Source of the DNA: Paenibacillus sp. Root444D2
GTDB lineage: Bacteria > Bacillota > Bacilli > Paenibacillales > NBRC-103111
NCBI RefSeq assembly: GCF_001426375.1
Contig: NZ_LMEO01000012.1
Coordinates: 186,001 to 250,000, forward strand
Direction of reading: 5' to 3'
DNA length: 64,000 bases
Positions 17,620 through 27,595 of this stretch are shown here, one piece after another (position 1 is the first letter of the stretch; each line of letters begins with the position of its first letter). The position numbers and the translations under genes were made by a program. The notes beneath the pieces were generated by a model. That model made no database searches. It saw nothing but the letters and a program-made list of their open reading frames with translations, and was not told where the DNA came from.

Positions 17620-18519
17620 TTAGTCGTGACGGAAGCCAAGATCACGCAGGACTCTGTCTTGATTTCTCCAGTCTTTTTTCACTTTAACCCATAGTTCCAA
17701 GAAAGTTTTAGAACCAAGCAACGTTTCGATATCACGGCGAGCCTGCCTCCCAATTTCTTTGAGTAAACTTCCTTGTTTACCGATGACGATACCTTTTTGC
17801 GAATCTCGCTCAACAAATATGACTGCCGAAATATGGACTACACCATTGGGCTCAACACGCATGTCTTCAATCTGGACGGCAATGGAATGCGGAATTTCTT
17901 CCCGCGTCAAATGTAAGATTTTCTCACGTACGAGTTCAGCGCATACGAATTGTTCCGGGTGATCCGTAATTTGGTCGGCTGGATAGTACTGCGGACCTTC
18001 CGGTAAATAGCGAACAATTTGTTCCAACAATGTTGTTACATTGTTACCCTTGAGAGCAGAAACCGGCACGATTTCAGCAAAGTTATACAAATCTTTGTAA
18101 TTTGTAATAATCGCCAGCAGCGCTTCAGGCTGAACAAGGTCAATTTTGTTTAACACCAAAATGACAGGCGTTTCAACATGCTTTAGCTGCTCGATAATAT
18201 ATCGGTCGCCGCCGCCAATCCCTTCGGCAACATCAACCAAGAACAGGACCGCATCCACTTCCCCAAGTGTTCCATGCGCCACTTTGCTCATGTAATCGCC
18301 TAACTTGGAAGTCGGTTTATGAATACCTGGCGTATCCAGGAAAACAATTTGGCCGTTATTGGATGTATAAACCCCATGGATTTTGTTTCTTGTTGTCTGA
18401 GGCTTATCTGACATGATAGCAATTTTTTGCCCGATGATTTGGTTCATCAGCGTTGATTTCCCAACGTTCGGACGTCCGATGATAGCGACAAAGCCTGATT
18501 TAAATTCTTTTTTAGCCAC
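17620..18519 (-). CDS. era: GTPase Era
   Basis: Ras-like GTPase that binds the 3' end of 16S rRNA and helps 30S assembly. 299 residues: G1 [10 protein letters not shown]3 DTPGIHKP, G4 NKID, G5 VSALKG, then a C-terminal KH domain ([23 protein letters not shown]) and the family ending [21 protein letters not shown]. It follows cdd by six bases in the same operon. Confidence 0.98.
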   Translation of the reverse strand: MAKKEFKSGFVAIIGRPNVGKSTLMNQIIGQKIAIMSDKPQTTRNKIHGVYTSNNGQIVFLDTPGIHKPTSKLGDYMSKVAHGTLGEVDAVLFLVDVAEGIGGGDRYIIEQLKHVETPVILVLNKIDLVQPEALLAIITNYKDLYNFAEIVPVSALKGNNVTTLLEQIVRYLPEGPQYYPADQITDHPEQFVCAELVREKILHLTREEIPHSIAVQIEDMRVEPNGVVHISAVIFVERDSQKGIVIGKQGSLLKEIGRQARRDIETLLGSKTFLELWVKVKKDWRNQDRVLRDLGFRHD

Positions 18520-18525
18520 TTCTAG

Positions 18526-18948
18526 TTATCCTCCATTTATATGCAAATCTTTCGTTGTGAAAGCACCTGGCAATAAGGCAGACACGGTAGTTTCTGCAAA
18601 ATCACCTTTTAAATTACCAAGGTAAACTGGCATATCCGGCTCACATAGTTCCACCAATACCTGGCGGCACACACCGCATGGGGAAATAGGACCTTCTGTG
18701 TCCCCCATCACCGCTATAGCTTGAAAGGAACCTGCCTTATGACCATCAGCAATTGCGCGAAATAACGCAGTTCGCTCAGCACAGTTGGTCGGTCCATAGG
18801 CAGCATTTTCTACATTACAGCCATAGTGTACATGACCGTTTGCGTCCAAAAGCGCCGCACCAACTTGAAAATTCGAATAAGGTGTATAGGCTCTTTTCAT
18901 CGCTTCTTTCGCGTGTTGAATGAGTTCTTGTTGATTCATTGCCATCAA
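18526..18948 (-). CDS. cdd: Cytidine deaminase
   Basis: Zinc enzyme of pyrimidine salvage that turns (deoxy)cytidine into (deoxy)uridine. About 138-140 residues, the homotetrameric short form. It has YSNFQVGAAL, the active-site CNVENAAYGPTNCAERTAL (zinc Cys plus catalytic Glu) and SPCGVCRQVL (two zinc cysteines). Two adjacent ATG-region starts are possible (MMAMNQ). It sits between dgkA and era as in Bacillus. Confidence 0.97.
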   Translation of the reverse strand: MMAMNQQELIQHAKEAMKRAYTPYSNFQVGAALLDANGHVHYGCNVENAAYGPTNCAERTALFRAIADGHKAGSFQAIAVMGDTEGPISPCGVCRQVLVELCEPDMPVYLGNLKGDFAETTVSALLPGAFTTKDLHINGG

Positions 18949-18971
18949 CCTACTTTCATTTTATATTAACG

Positions 18972-19676
18972 TTATAGCATGTTAAGGCATGAAAAAGCGA
19001 GGATTGTGACCATGATGCCAATGAGTGCTCCAAGAATTAGTGCTGGAAATGGTCGCTTCCTCTTGTCATACAGCATAATAAAAATAAGTACAGAGAGCGT
19101 GTAGGCAAGCAGAGCAACTATCGTTTGCGAGACGAAAATCGTAATGACAGTAGCAATTGCGAAAGCAACAGCCGTTAACAAGCTAGGTCGTACCAGTTTC
19201 CCTTTATCTGAGAAACGTGTCTCAATCACGATAACCGTCAAAACAACAAGGGCTATAAGGACCCAAATTGTTCCCGCTGATACTGGAGCATCTTGCATTC
19301 TGGAATTTCGCAGCAAGTGATCGATAGGCTCATAAAATACAATCATGCCTACAATCACCGCAAAACCTGCGGACACCAATACGGACGCCGCGGCGACGTC
19401 CTTCGCAATTTTGGCTAACGGATGGCGATCTGGCATAGCCAGATCCACCGTTTTCTCCACAGCCGTATTGATGAGCTCAGTAACAATCATTAAAGTTACC
19501 GCCAGCAGAATAAACAGAATGTCCGTTTTGGGCAGATGGATAAATAGCGCTGCCAATAAAACAAGAAAAGCAACGCAAAAATGGAACTTCATATTGCGCT
19601 GCGTATCTAAAGCATATTTGATTCCCTCATAGGCATACCGGAAGCTCCTGCGCCATTTACGGAAGCCGTCCGACAT
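18972..19676 (-). CDS. dgkA: Diacylglycerol/undecaprenol kinase family protein with extra C-terminal membrane domain
   Basis: 234 residues, about 110 more than the classical small kinase. Residues 1-120 are the DgkA-like kinase: RRSFRYAYEGIKYALDTQRN, VTELINTAVEKTVDLAMPDRHPLAKIAKDVAAASVLV with the conserved glutamates. In Bacilli this enzyme phosphorylates undecaprenol. Residues ~130-234 add four hydrophobic segments of a PAP2-like or unknown type. The start codon overlaps the ybeY stop (TAATG), so they are translationally coupled. Confidence 0.92.
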   Translation of the reverse strand: MSDGFRKWRRSFRYAYEGIKYALDTQRNMKFHFCVAFLVLLAALFIHLPKTDILFILLAVTLMIVTELINTAVEKTVDLAMPDRHPLAKIAKDVAAASVLVSAGFAVIVGMIVFYEPIDHLLRNSRMQDAPVSAGTIWVLIALVVLTVIVIETRFSDKGKLVRPSLLTAVAFAIATVITIFVSQTIVALLAYTLSVLIFIMLYDKRKRPFPALILGALIGIMVTILAFSCLNML

Positions 19677-20212
19677 TAGCGGGTCAAACCTGCCTTCTGC
19701 AAAATGTCCTCCTGCTTAGCAAACATAATCTTCTCTTCCTCTTCACTTTGGTGATCATAGCCGATCAAGTGCAGGAACCCATGAACGAATAGAAATCCGA
19801 GCTCACGCTCAACGGAATGTCCATAATCTTCGGCCTGAGCGATGGCACGGGGAACCGAAATGATAATATCACCTAAAGGCTCAATAAACCCTTCAGATAC
19901 CGTCTCACCGTCCTGAAGTTCATCTGCGTCGCCTTCACCATCATCTTCGTAGTTGATACGAATTTCATCCTCTCCGAACTCGCTCATTGCAAACGAAAGA
20001 ACATCGGTCGGTTTATCTAAGTCACGGTACTGTTTATTAAGCTCTTGAATCGCTTCATCGTCTACAAATGTAAGGGCAACTTCACCCGCCGCAACGCCTT
20101 CAAGTTCGCCTGCTAAACGCAGCAGCTCTTCAAGCTTTTCAATAAAAGCAGGCGTGATTTCTTTCACTTCTTGCTCACTGTTCCACTCTAATGTTAAATC
20201 CATACTTGCCAT
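19676..20212 (-). CDS. ybeY: Endoribonuclease YbeY (16S rRNA maturation)
   Basis: Zinc-dependent RNase of rRNA processing and ribosome quality control. The signature [11 protein letters not shown] (three zinc histidines) is at about residues 145-155. 178 residues. A ~30-residue acidic insert ([20 protein letters not shown]) after the VLSFAMSEF motif makes it longer than the Bacillus protein. It lies between yqfF and dgkA, the usual place. Confidence 0.96.
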   Translation of the reverse strand: MASMDLTLEWNSEQEVKEITPAFIEKLEELLRLAGELEGVAAGEVALTFVDDEAIQELNKQYRDLDKPTDVLSFAMSEFGEDEIRINYEDDGEGDADELQDGETVSEGFIEPLGDIIISVPRAIAQAEDYGHSVERELGFLFVHGFLHLIGYDHQSEEEEKIMFAKQEDILQKAGLTR

Positions 20213-20246
20213 TATGTGTCCCTCCTTTAATTTGTCGTCGATATCA

Positions 20247-22478
20247 TTAAGCCCCTGACTTCTTTGGAGCTAGCTCACTTGGATATTCAATCCTCGAGTG
20301 AAAGATCCCTAACAAGGTTTCGTTTAATGTTTTGGCAATCTTATCGAGTTCTTTGAGCGTGAGATCACACTCATTAAATTGACCGTCATCCAAACGAGAC
20401 TTAATAATTTTGTGCACCATCGAATCAATTTGCTCTAGCGTCGGATTACGCAGTGATCGAACTGCAGCCTCCACGCTATCCGCAATACCCACAATTGCTG
20501 CTTCTTTGGATTGCGCTTTGGGACCAGAGTAACGAAAATCCTCTTCGCGGATTTCTTTCTCACTGCCCTCTTCTTCGGCTTGTTTCACCGCTTTATGATA
20601 GAAATAGTGCAGAAGCGTCGTCCCATGATGCTGTTCCGCAATGTCTCGTAACGGCTTGGGCATTTTGAAATCCTTAAGCATTTCAACGCCATCACGTGGG
20701 TGCGCTATGATGATCGACTTACTTAAATTCGGATCAATTCGATCATGCGGATTCTCAATATTCGTTTGATTTTCAATAAAGTAGCTAGGGCGCTTTGTTT
20801 TGCCGATATCATGATAATAAGAACCAACTCGGCATAGCAGCCCGTCAGCTCCGATGGATTCAGCTGCGGCCTCCGACAAATTACCCACCATGACACTGTG
20901 ATGATAGGTCCCCGGTGTCTCCGTAAGCAGCTTGCGCAGTAAAGGATGATTCGGATTAGAGAGCTCCACCAATTTGAGCGGAGATAGAATACCGAATGCA
21001 ACTTCGAAAAAGGGCAGCAGCCCAATAACGAACACAACCGTTAATAATCCGCCTGCAGCCGCGAAAGAAAGCGATAGAAGGGCTTCTCTCTTCTGAAAAT
21101 GATCTTCCATTAACAGCATCGATGTAATCGTTAACATGGAGAAGAAGGCAATCATGAGACCAGCTTTCAGAATGGTAGCCCGTTGGCTTGCCCTTTGAAT
21201 CGTGAACACGGCACTGAAACAAATAGCTAAGCTAACTAATCCGAAACGGTAGTCAAAAAGCAACACATGCTCCGTGTTAAAGATAATACTTGCCATTAAG
21301 GAGAATAAGACCGATGCAATGAACGCTAGCGGAGCATCCAGTAAAATGGCAATCAGGATACTTCCTAACGCAGTCGGAGCCAGATAACCAATATAAGGAT
21401 AATCTAGATTTTGCACGAGAGAAATCAGTTTCATTCCCATGACATTGATAAGAAAAATAAGAATGAGCATGACGAGTTGAGAATTATTGTATTTGATTGG
21501 CAATGCGCTTTGTCGGACAAACATATAGACGGCGAATGACAAGAGAGCCGAAAGAATACTGAGCCCTAATTGCGGCAAGTAATTCGCTTTGTCCTTCAAG
21601 AGCTCTAGTTTATCCAGCCTAGCGTATATCTCTTCCGTAATGACATCCCCCACTTTAACGAGAACATCATTCTTATTGATGTATACCGGCTTCACGCTCT
21701 CTCTAGCTTGTCCTTTGGCATCCTCAGTGCCCTTTTGATCAAAAAATTTATTCGGCGTTATGAGGGCTCTGGCTATTTCGGTAACCATTTCACGAGATGT
21801 ATTCTTCGTCAGGTTCGATGTATTGACAAGCTCAGCAACTTTAGCTCGGGCTGTTTGCGCATCCAAGATTTGATCATTCATCAATTTGTAAATGATGTCT
21901 TTCGTCACTGGACGCATGGCCGCTAAATCATCTTTGGTCAACCTTGGAAGCTTAAAATAAGTTTCTTCCGGCAGCGGGTACTGCTGTTCGGCAAGCCCCT
22001 GCTGGATTTGTTCAAGCAATAAATCGTTATATTGACCGCTGATACGAAGTGATTTAATCGATTGATTTTGCGTATCGCTGATTAGCTGTGGAATAACCCG
22101 GCGATAAATGCTGACTTTGTCGTCGAATTTCACTTCTTCATCCGCATTGATTTGCAATAATTTATCATAAATAACATCAATAAGCGTATCATTTTTGAGA
22201 TTCACAATGCGATAAACGGGTTGGACGCGCTTGGCAGCGTCTTCTTTCGCTTGTTCAGTAGCAATTGCGTTTTCAATTTGTCTAGGAGCATATATGGTTT
22301 TTTCACTCGTCGTTCCTAACACAATATCATAAACTTGGGGCACAAGCTTAACGTAAAGGGACATATAAAAAATTAACGCCAGCAAGAGAAACAACAGTAC
22401 CCGTATACCTGTACTGTATTTCCATCCGTTCAGCTGGTAATGAAATTTGCCTTTCATTTGCACTTCATTTTTCTTCAC
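20247..22478 (-). CDS. yqfF: 7TM-HD family phosphohydrolase (YqfF/PgpH)
   Basis: 743 residues. An N-terminal transmembrane helix (about 25-45), an extracytoplasmic 7TMR-HDED domain (~60-290), seven helices (~300-490) and a cytoplasmic HD domain ([50 protein letters not shown]). The orthologue PgpH of Listeria hydrolyses c-di-AMP, so the likely role is control of this messenger. It lies between phoH and ybeY, all in one direction with small gaps. Confidence 0.94.
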   Translation of the reverse strand: MKKNEVQMKGKFHYQLNGWKYSTGIRVLLFLLLALIFYMSLYVKLVPQVYDIVLGTTSEKTIYAPRQIENAIATEQAKEDAAKRVQPVYRIVNLKNDTLIDVIYDKLLQINADEEVKFDDKVSIYRRVIPQLISDTQNQSIKSLRISGQYNDLLLEQIQQGLAEQQYPLPEETYFKLPRLTKDDLAAMRPVTKDIIYKLMNDQILDAQTARAKVAELVNTSNLTKNTSREMVTEIARALITPNKFFDQKGTEDAKGQARESVKPVYINKNDVLVKVGDVITEEIYARLDKLELLKDKANYLPQLGLSILSALLSFAVYMFVRQSALPIKYNNSQLVMLILIFLINVMGMKLISLVQNLDYPYIGYLAPTALGSILIAILLDAPLAFIASVLFSLMASIIFNTEHVLLFDYRFGLVSLAICFSAVFTIQRASQRATILKAGLMIAFFSMLTITSMLLMEDHFQKREALLSLSFAAAGGLLTVVFVIGLLPFFEVAFGILSPLKLVELSNPNHPLLRKLLTETPGTYHHSVMVGNLSEAAAESIGADGLLCRVGSYYHDIGKTKRPSYFIENQTNIENPHDRIDPNLSKSIIIAHPRDGVEMLKDFKMPKPLRDIAEQHHGTTLLHYFYHKAVKQAEEEGSEKEIREEDFRYSGPKAQSKEAAIVGIADSVEAAVRSLRNPTLEQIDSMVHKIIKSRLDDGQFNECDLTLKELDKIAKTLNETLLGIFHSRIEYPSELAPKKSGA

Positions 22479-22515
22479 GGAAGGTCATTCCTCTCTACCT
22501 AACAACCCTGCTCAG

Positions 22516-23481
22516 TTACTTATCATTTTCAGCATTGTACGCAACAATGATTTTCTGAACAAGTGAATGTCGAACCACATCCTGCTCATCAAAATAAATA
22601 AAGCCGAGTTCTTCAATATTACCGAGAATGCGGTTTGCTTCTACGAGACCGGACGATTTGCCACGCGGCAAATCAATTTGTGTAACGTCCCCGGTAATCA
22701 CCATTTTGGAACCGAATCCAAGTCTTGTTAGAAACATTTTCATTTGCTCAGGCGTAGTATTTTGCGCCTCGTCCAGAATGATGAAAGAATCATCTAACGT
22801 TCTCCCGCGCATATAAGCCAGTGGTGCAATCTCAATAAGTCCTCGTTCTAATGACTTGGCCACTTGCTCAGGTCCCAGGACATCATTAAGAGCATCATAC
22901 AATGGGCGTAAATAAGGGTCAACTTTTTCCTGCAAGTCCCCCGGCAGAAAGCCCAGACTTTCTCCAGCCTCAACAGCAGGGCGCGTTAATACAATCCTTT
23001 TGACGGCCCCTTCTTTAAGCCTCGTCACGGCAAGTACAACAGCTAAATAGGTTTTACCTGTTCCTGCGGGTCCAATTCCGAAAACGATATCCTTCTTCTT
23101 AATCGTCTCGACATACTTCCGTTGTCCTATCGTTTTGACACGTATAGGTTTACCTTTGTGCGTTGTTGTAATTTCACCTTTGAACAAATCAAGCAATTGG
23201 TCGGTTTTCATCTGCTTCGCAAGTTCAACCGCGTATAAAACATCCCGCTCTGTCAGCGTATAATTATTACGGATGAGCTGTAGAAGAACCTCAAAAAGCT
23301 GCTGAAGTGAGTTCACTTCCGCAGCATTCCCCTGAATCGTTATTTCAGCTTCACGCGTATAGATTTGTGCAGGAATCTCCCGCTCGATGACATGCAGAAA
23401 TTTATCCTGCGGTCCGAACAAGGCTAGTCCCTCAACCGGATTTTTCAATGTTATTTTCACAGATTGCGCGTATTCTACCAA
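22516..23481 (-). CDS. phoH: PhoH family ATPase
   Basis: 321 residues with Walker A GPAGTGKTYLAV (about residues 136-147), Walker B SFIILDEAQN, and an RNA-binding-like N-terminal region. The family is an ATPase linked to RNA metabolism and ribosome maturation with YbeY, which is encoded two genes away. The start is TTG (23481), preceded by GGAGAATGAGGCC overlapping the end of yqfD; no ATG fits the conserved N-terminus. Confidence 0.94.
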   Translation of the reverse strand: MVEYAQSVKITLKNPVEGLALFGPQDKFLHVIEREIPAQIYTREAEITIQGNAAEVNSLQQLFEVLLQLIRNNYTLTERDVLYAVELAKQMKTDQLLDLFKGEITTTHKGKPIRVKTIGQRKYVETIKKKDIVFGIGPAGTGKTYLAVVLAVTRLKEGAVKRIVLTRPAVEAGESLGFLPGDLQEKVDPYLRPLYDALNDVLGPEQVAKSLERGLIEIAPLAYMRGRTLDDSFIILDEAQNTTPEQMKMFLTRLGFGSKMVITGDVTQIDLPRGKSSGLVEANRILGNIEELGFIYFDEQDVVRHSLVQKIIVAYNAENDK

Positions 23482-23487
23482 CAGGCC

Positions 23488-24681
23488 TCATTCTCCTCGT
23501 ATCACAATTGGTTGTTCTTCGGCGATATTTTCTTCGACTTCAAAATGCACGTCTATATAAATTTTACCATTCTCTGTTTTTTCATGCAAAATTTTTTCGC
23601 CGACAATTCTAGCATCTGCTCCTTCGGCTCCAAGTAATTTGGCTTTAGCCTGCTCTAAGCCCGCCTTTTTAGCATTCGCTGGGTCAATAGGTTCCTCGAC
23701 AATTTGAACCTCCATCACCTTTTCATGAAGCCAACCGATAGGAAGCGAAAAACTCCGCCAAGCCAGTGTTTTACGCTCTGGAATCGTTTCGAAATGCTCG
23801 AATTTCTGCTTGCCATATCCGCTTACTTGCAGTGCTCTTGTCCCAAATACAAGATAATTGCGAGTCGTAGCTTCACCTGAATATACGCTATATGTTTTTG
23901 TTAGCGGAGTTTCGATTCGGGAGGTATACCAAACGATCCCCTTTACTTTACCACTTGCAACCACCACTTGACTATTTTGTTCATCGCCGATAGTTCCCGA
24001 GATAAGCACGTCCCCTTTTCGCACATACGTATTCGGCTTCACCATCGGTTTGCCTTTAACTGATAAAATCTCGGTAACGAGCGCGTTTTTGGCAGCAACT
24101 AAATTCCGAGGATTCATAAGCGGTCCCTTATCAGGAATAGTTGCCTCGACAACCTTGATCGTGATATGGGTACCTCGAATTTCGACACCAACCCAAGCCG
24201 CATTCGGCAGCATTCCTTGAATCGCGCGCGATAGCTCCTCTGCTTTCTTCAACTTAAACTTCCATTGAAACGTATGTATGCCCTGTTTGGAAGCAGCTTG
24301 CAAAATTTCCGACTCAGAGATACGATCATTCCCTTCCACACTAACTTGCCATACGAGCGAAGTCAATAAGTAGAGACCTATGATGAAAGCAGCCATTCCT
24401 GCAAAAAAAACCTTTCTACGGCCCAGTCTGTCCATAAAAAAAGGCAGCCCGTGCCTTTCCGTAACATGCACCCGGCAGCCTGTCCGTTTCAGGAGCGGTT
24501 TTAGTCTGAAAAAGTCTTTGATGAGAATTAAAAGCTCAAGCTTCCCCCCATCTGCAGCTTGAATATCCCATATGGAGAAGCCCTTCTCCATCATGGGATT
24601 GATTAATCTTTCACAACCTTCACCTCGTATTTGAATGCACACATAACCTCGCAAACGAGCAATGAAAAGGGATTGTTTCAT
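23488..24681 (-). CDS. yqfD: Sporulation protein YqfD
   Basis: 397 residues, a mother-cell sporulation protein made under SigE in B. subtilis. A soluble N-terminal domain (GYVCIQIRGEGCERLINPMMEKGFSIWDI) precedes one transmembrane helix (about 91-113) and an extracytoplasmic part with POTRA-like FQWKFKLKKAEELSRAIQGMLP and WVGVEIRGTHITIKVVEA. It follows yqfC by 34 bases and abuts phoH. Confidence 0.93.
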   Translation of the reverse strand: MKQSLFIARLRGYVCIQIRGEGCERLINPMMEKGFSIWDIQAADGGKLELLILIKDFFRLKPLLKRTGCRVHVTERHGLPFFMDRLGRRKVFFAGMAAFIIGLYLLTSLVWQVSVEGNDRISESEILQAASKQGIHTFQWKFKLKKAEELSRAIQGMLPNAAWVGVEIRGTHITIKVVEATIPDKGPLMNPRNLVAAKNALVTEILSVKGKPMVKPNTYVRKGDVLISGTIGDEQNSQVVVASGKVKGIVWYTSRIETPLTKTYSVYSGEATTRNYLVFGTRALQVSGYGKQKFEHFETIPERKTLAWRSFSLPIGWLHEKVMEVQIVEEPIDPANAKKAGLEQAKAKLLGAEGADARIVGEKILHEKTENGKIYIDVHFEVEENIAEEQPIVIRGE

Positions 24682-24715
24682 GACTCAGCCTCCTGTTCTC
24701 AGTCCATACTTTCAT

Positions 24716-24994
24716 CTATGGTTCATATTTCACATTATCGATCAAGCCCTCAATAAACACTTCTTCTGAAAGAATAGCTCGAATGACTAATTGCTTTCCG
24801 AACACTTCTAGCGTCCCTTTCGTTAATTCGAGCTTCAAGTTTTCACTTGAAAAATGAAGTACACCCCGATGATTCTCTACATAAAGCTGTACGTTGCCGA
24901 TCATCGTAATTCGCGGCAAGTCCTGTACCACATCCTGAGGAAGATCAAGGATTTTGGCCGTGAACTGGTTCCATTTGCGGGTCAAGCGACGCAT
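24716..24994 (-). CDS. yqfC: Sporulation protein YqfC
   Basis: 92 residues, YabP/YqfC family. The pattern LPQDVVQDLPRITMIGNVQLYVENHRGVLHFS is characteristic. In B. subtilis it is part of the SigE regulon and is paired with yqfD, as here. The ribosome site GAGGGGGT lies about 11 bases from the ATG. I could not see a convincing SigE promoter. Confidence 0.92.
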   Translation of the reverse strand: MRRLTRKWNQFTAKILDLPQDVVQDLPRITMIGNVQLYVENHRGVLHFSSENLKLELTKGTLEVFGKQLVIRAILSEEVFIEGLIDNVKYEP

Positions 24995-25104
24995 AGCTGG
25001 GAGTACCCCCTCTAACTAGATGATCATGAATACAGAAAAAGCGCAGAGACTTTCTACCAAATTATGCGGAGAGAGCCAGTTTTATGTGAAAAACCTGTAT
25101 AGCA

Positions 25105-25136
25105 AAGAACGCCCACTCGATCGAGTGGGCGTTCTT
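25105..25136 (-). terminator. Terminator downstream of the floA cluster
   Basis: A perfect 32-base palindrome (AAGAACGCCCACTCGA and its complement) nine bases after the stop codon of the 153-aa gene. The following T run is short (TTCTTTG). Confidence 0.75.
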
Positions 25137-25144
25137 ACATCCTA

Positions 25145-25606
25145 TTATTTGCGATAAGGCTTCTTCGACCTAGGCGGGCCGAGAATTTCAGCCCACACAA
25201 CTCCTTGCAGGAGTTGTCCTTGGCTCGGTTGTTCAGGAAAGGGACTCGGCGTAGAGATCGCATCTGCGTAAACAGATGAGCTTTCATTAACAATCTGCGT
25301 AGGCGAGCCGAATGGAGAAGCCTTTTGATTGGGCTTTGTCGAGACCGCCTTAGCTTTATTAGAACGACCATACTCGTCTTGTACGTGTCCCGATTGCAAA
25401 GTCGATCCTAACCCCTTCTGGTCTGATTTCTTCGCTTCTACTGGTCGCGTAGAGCCATGAGGGGCATCACCAAAGGATGGCATTCCAGGTCTCGCATTAG
25501 TCCCCTGATTCGCTCGTCGGCTCTTACTTCGAATTTGATAAAAAAAGGCGAATGCAATAATAACCAGATACCAGTTCTTCAACACAATTCCAATGAGCTG
25601 TTCCAT
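25145..25606 (-). CDS. Small single-span membrane protein downstream of floA
   Basis: 153 residues. One transmembrane helix at residues 5-23 (IVLKNWYLVIIAFAFFYQI) is followed by a basic stretch (RSKSRRA) and a long low-complexity Ser/Pro/Gln/Lys-rich cytoplasmic tail. It takes the position of yqfB in the B. subtilis yqeZ-floA(yqfA)-yqfB operon and has a similar layout, but the sequence shows no domain. It is probably cotranscribed with floA (21-base gap). It may belong to the FloA membrane microdomain set, by position only. Confidence 0.7.
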   Translation of the reverse strand: MEQLIGIVLKNWYLVIIAFAFFYQIRSKSRRANQGTNARPGMPSFGDAPHGSTRPVEAKKSDQKGLGSTLQSGHVQDEYGRSNKAKAVSTKPNQKASPFGSPTQIVNESSSVYADAISTPSPFPEQPSQGQLLQGVVWAEILGPPRSKKPYRK

Positions 25607-25627
25607 CTGATCACCTCTTCAAAACTA

Positions 25628-26617
25628 CTATTCTTTCTCACTCTTACCATCATTTATTTTGCCGAGTGAAGAACGCATTTGTGTATCTGCATCGATATTT
25701 TTAAGATTCATATAGTCCATGACACCTAATTTACCATTTCGAAGTGCTTCAGCCATCGCAAGCGGTACCTGTGACTCTGATTCGACCACCTTCGCACGCA
25801 TTTCTACAACTCTGGCTTTCATTTCTTGCTCGGCAGCAACGGCCATTGCACGTCTTTCCTCAGCTTTAGCCTGAGCGATTCGCTTATCGGCTTCTGCCTG
25901 CTCCGTTTGTAAATGGGCGCCAATGTTTTTACCTACATCCACATCCGCGATATCAATCGATAATATTTCAAAAGCCGTTCCGGCGTCTAACCCTTTACCC
26001 AGAACCGTTCGAGAGATCAAATCCGGATTCTCTAGGACATCTTTGTGAGAGTCGCTGGAACCAACTGTAGTTACAATCCCCTCACCTACACGAGCGATAA
26101 TCGTTTCCTCACCCGCGCCCCCTACAAGGCGGTCAATGTTCGCTCGAACCGTAACCCTCGCTATAACCTTTACTTCAATTCCGTTCTTTGCCACTGCTGA
26201 TACATTAGGCGTTTCAATGACACGTGGATTTACACTCATTTGAACAGCTAACAAGACATCCCGACCTGCGAGATCGATAGCCGCTGCGCGTTCAAACTCC
26301 AAGTGAATCTTCGCTCGGTGAGCAGCAATTAACGCATTGACAACCCGATCAACGTTACCGCCTGCAAGAAAGTGACTTTCTAGCTGATTGACACTTAAAT
26401 CAATACCCGCTTTCGTAGCCTTAATCATCGGATTGACGATCCTACTCGGGGTCACGCGGCGAAGCCTCATAGCAATTAAAGTAATGATGCTAATCCTTAC
26501 TCCAGAAGCAAGTGCTGAAATCCAAAGCATGACAGGTACAATGCTCAGCAATACCGAAAGTGCAATAATAACAATAGCCGCTACCAACACCAAATATAAT
26601 CCTGGTTCTATGTTCAT
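25628..26617 (-). CDS. floA: Flotillin-like protein FloA
   Basis: Scaffold of functional membrane microdomains. 329 residues: a membrane-embedded N-terminus (residues 5-45), an SPFH-type middle ([37 protein letters not shown]) and an Ala/Glu-rich helical tail ([29 protein letters not shown]) that mediates assembly. It follows the nfeD gene by 35 bases, the classical pair. Confidence 0.97.
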   Translation of the reverse strand: MNIEPGLYLVLVAAIVIIALSVLLSIVPVMLWISALASGVRISIITLIAMRLRRVTPSRIVNPMIKATKAGIDLSVNQLESHFLAGGNVDRVVNALIAAHRAKIHLEFERAAAIDLAGRDVLLAVQMSVNPRVIETPNVSAVAKNGIEVKVIARVTVRANIDRLVGGAGEETIIARVGEGIVTTVGSSDSHKDVLENPDLISRTVLGKGLDAGTAFEILSIDIADVDVGKNIGAHLQTEQAEADKRIAQAKAEERRAMAVAAEQEMKARVVEMRAKVVESESQVPLAMAEALRNGKLGVMDYMNLKNIDADTQMRSSLGKINDGKSEKE

Positions 26618-26652
26618 TTTTTCCTCCTAATATAGGGATCTTTGAGTGACGC

Positions 26653-27312
26653 TCAAAGTCTCTCCTCTTCTCGCACTACAACACGAACTCCTTCTACTTC
26701 CACAACAACAATGTTCCTTCCCGTGGGAATAAAACTGCCATTCGTCACCACATCTACGCGCTCACCATGAATAATTGCAGTCCCGGCAGGGCGGAGCGGA
26801 GTAATCGCTTCTCCCGTCATTCCAATCAAATAGGATCGATCCGGGTTGGATGTAAATCCTTTGTTCGTCGTTAGCTGCTCCTTTAGAATAAACCGGTTCC
26901 AAATACCGCGGTGCTTAAAAGTTTTGATCGCGAAGGAGATCGCTACGATTGCCAACAACAAGGCGATACCCAGCATTATCGCTGCTTGTGTGGGATCTGA
27001 AGATGCCATCAGAACCCCGCCAAAGAGGCATATTGCACCTAATACACCTAGAATCCCAAAACTCGGAACGACCAATTCCAGGATAAGAAGAAGTAACCCG
27101 ATTCCGAAGATAGCCAAGTCACCGAAACCAGCAAAACCAGCTAAATAAAAACCAAGAAAATAGAGTGCAAAACCAGCTACCCCCGCTAAGGCGAGCAATC
27201 CACTGCTGAAAAAAAGCAGCTCCAATGCAATTCCAATGATCCCAACCACTAATAATACTGTCGCTGTAACGGGATGAGTCAGAAAGGCAGATAAGTTTTC
27301 TACAAACATCAT
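26653..27312 (-). CDS. NfeD family membrane protein (short form)
   Basis: 219 residues: five hydrophobic segments (residues 15-35, 38-57, 66-88, 92-110, 112-130) and a C-terminal OB-fold (GMTGEAITPLRPAGTAIIHGERVDVVTNGSFIPTGRNIVVVEVEGVRVVV). It lacks the ClpP-like protease domain found in the long NfeD of B. subtilis (YqeZ). NfeD proteins partner with flotillins; floA is directly downstream. An ECF/SigW-like promoter is visible upstream. The ATG follows GGAAGGAG by six bases. Confidence 0.9.
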   Translation of the reverse strand: MMFVENLSAFLTHPVTATVLLVVGIIGIALELLFFSSGLLALAGVAGFALYFLGFYLAGFAGFGDLAIFGIGLLLLILELVVPSFGILGVLGAICLFGGVLMASSDPTQAAIMLGIALLLAIVAISFAIKTFKHRGIWNRFILKEQLTTNKGFTSNPDRSYLIGMTGEAITPLRPAGTAIIHGERVDVVTNGSFIPTGRNIVVVEVEGVRVVVREEERL

Positions 27313-27352
27313 CTTTCACTCCTTCCCCTGAATCTTCCTTATCATTAATATG

Positions 27353-27378
27353 TACGTTCCAACACACAAACTGTTTCG
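27353..27378 (-). promoter_or_regulatory. SigW-like ECF promoter of the nfeD-floA operon
   Basis: On the minus strand CGAAAC, 16-base spacer, CGTA, close to the known SigW pattern TGAAAC-N16/17-CGTA. It lies about 40 bases upstream of the nfeD start. In B. subtilis the corresponding yqeZ-yqfA-yqfB operon is in the SigW regulon, so position and sequence agree. Confidence 0.68.
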
Positions 27379-27420
27379 TTTTTATTAAAGAGAATGAGAA
27401 AACCTCTATCGAGGTCATTC

Positions 27421-27536
27421 AGGGATGCGCGACCGCGTTTAACGAGGAGAGACTTTGGTCTACGACCAAAGATCCCTATTTAAGTTTATCGCCAATAAGA
27501 AAGCGTTTTCGGGATCCGAAAACTTATACTTTCTTA
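27421..27536. repeat. Structured intergenic element (three nested/adjacent palindromes)
   Basis: Outer stem AGGGAT/ATCCCT (27421-27426 with 27472-27477) encloses CTTTGGTC-tac-GACCAAAG (27453-27471). It is followed by a long palindrome at ~27491-27536: ATAAGAAAG...CTTTCTTAT around GTTTTCGG-gat-CCGAAAAC. It lies between the yqeY terminator and the nfeD promoter. No open reading frame. It may be a repeated extragenic palindrome of this genome or a small structured RNA. Confidence 0.5.
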
Positions 27537-27545
27537 TGTGGAAAC

Positions 27546-27580
27546 AAAAGACCGAGAGGACTTGGTCCACTCGGTCTTTT
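27546..27580 (-). terminator. Rho-independent terminator of rpsU-yqeY
   Basis: AAAAGACCGAG...CTCGGTCTTTT stem with a T tail on the minus strand, 16 bases after the yqeY stop. Confidence 0.88.
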
Positions 27581-27595
27581 CAAACATATTTTGTA

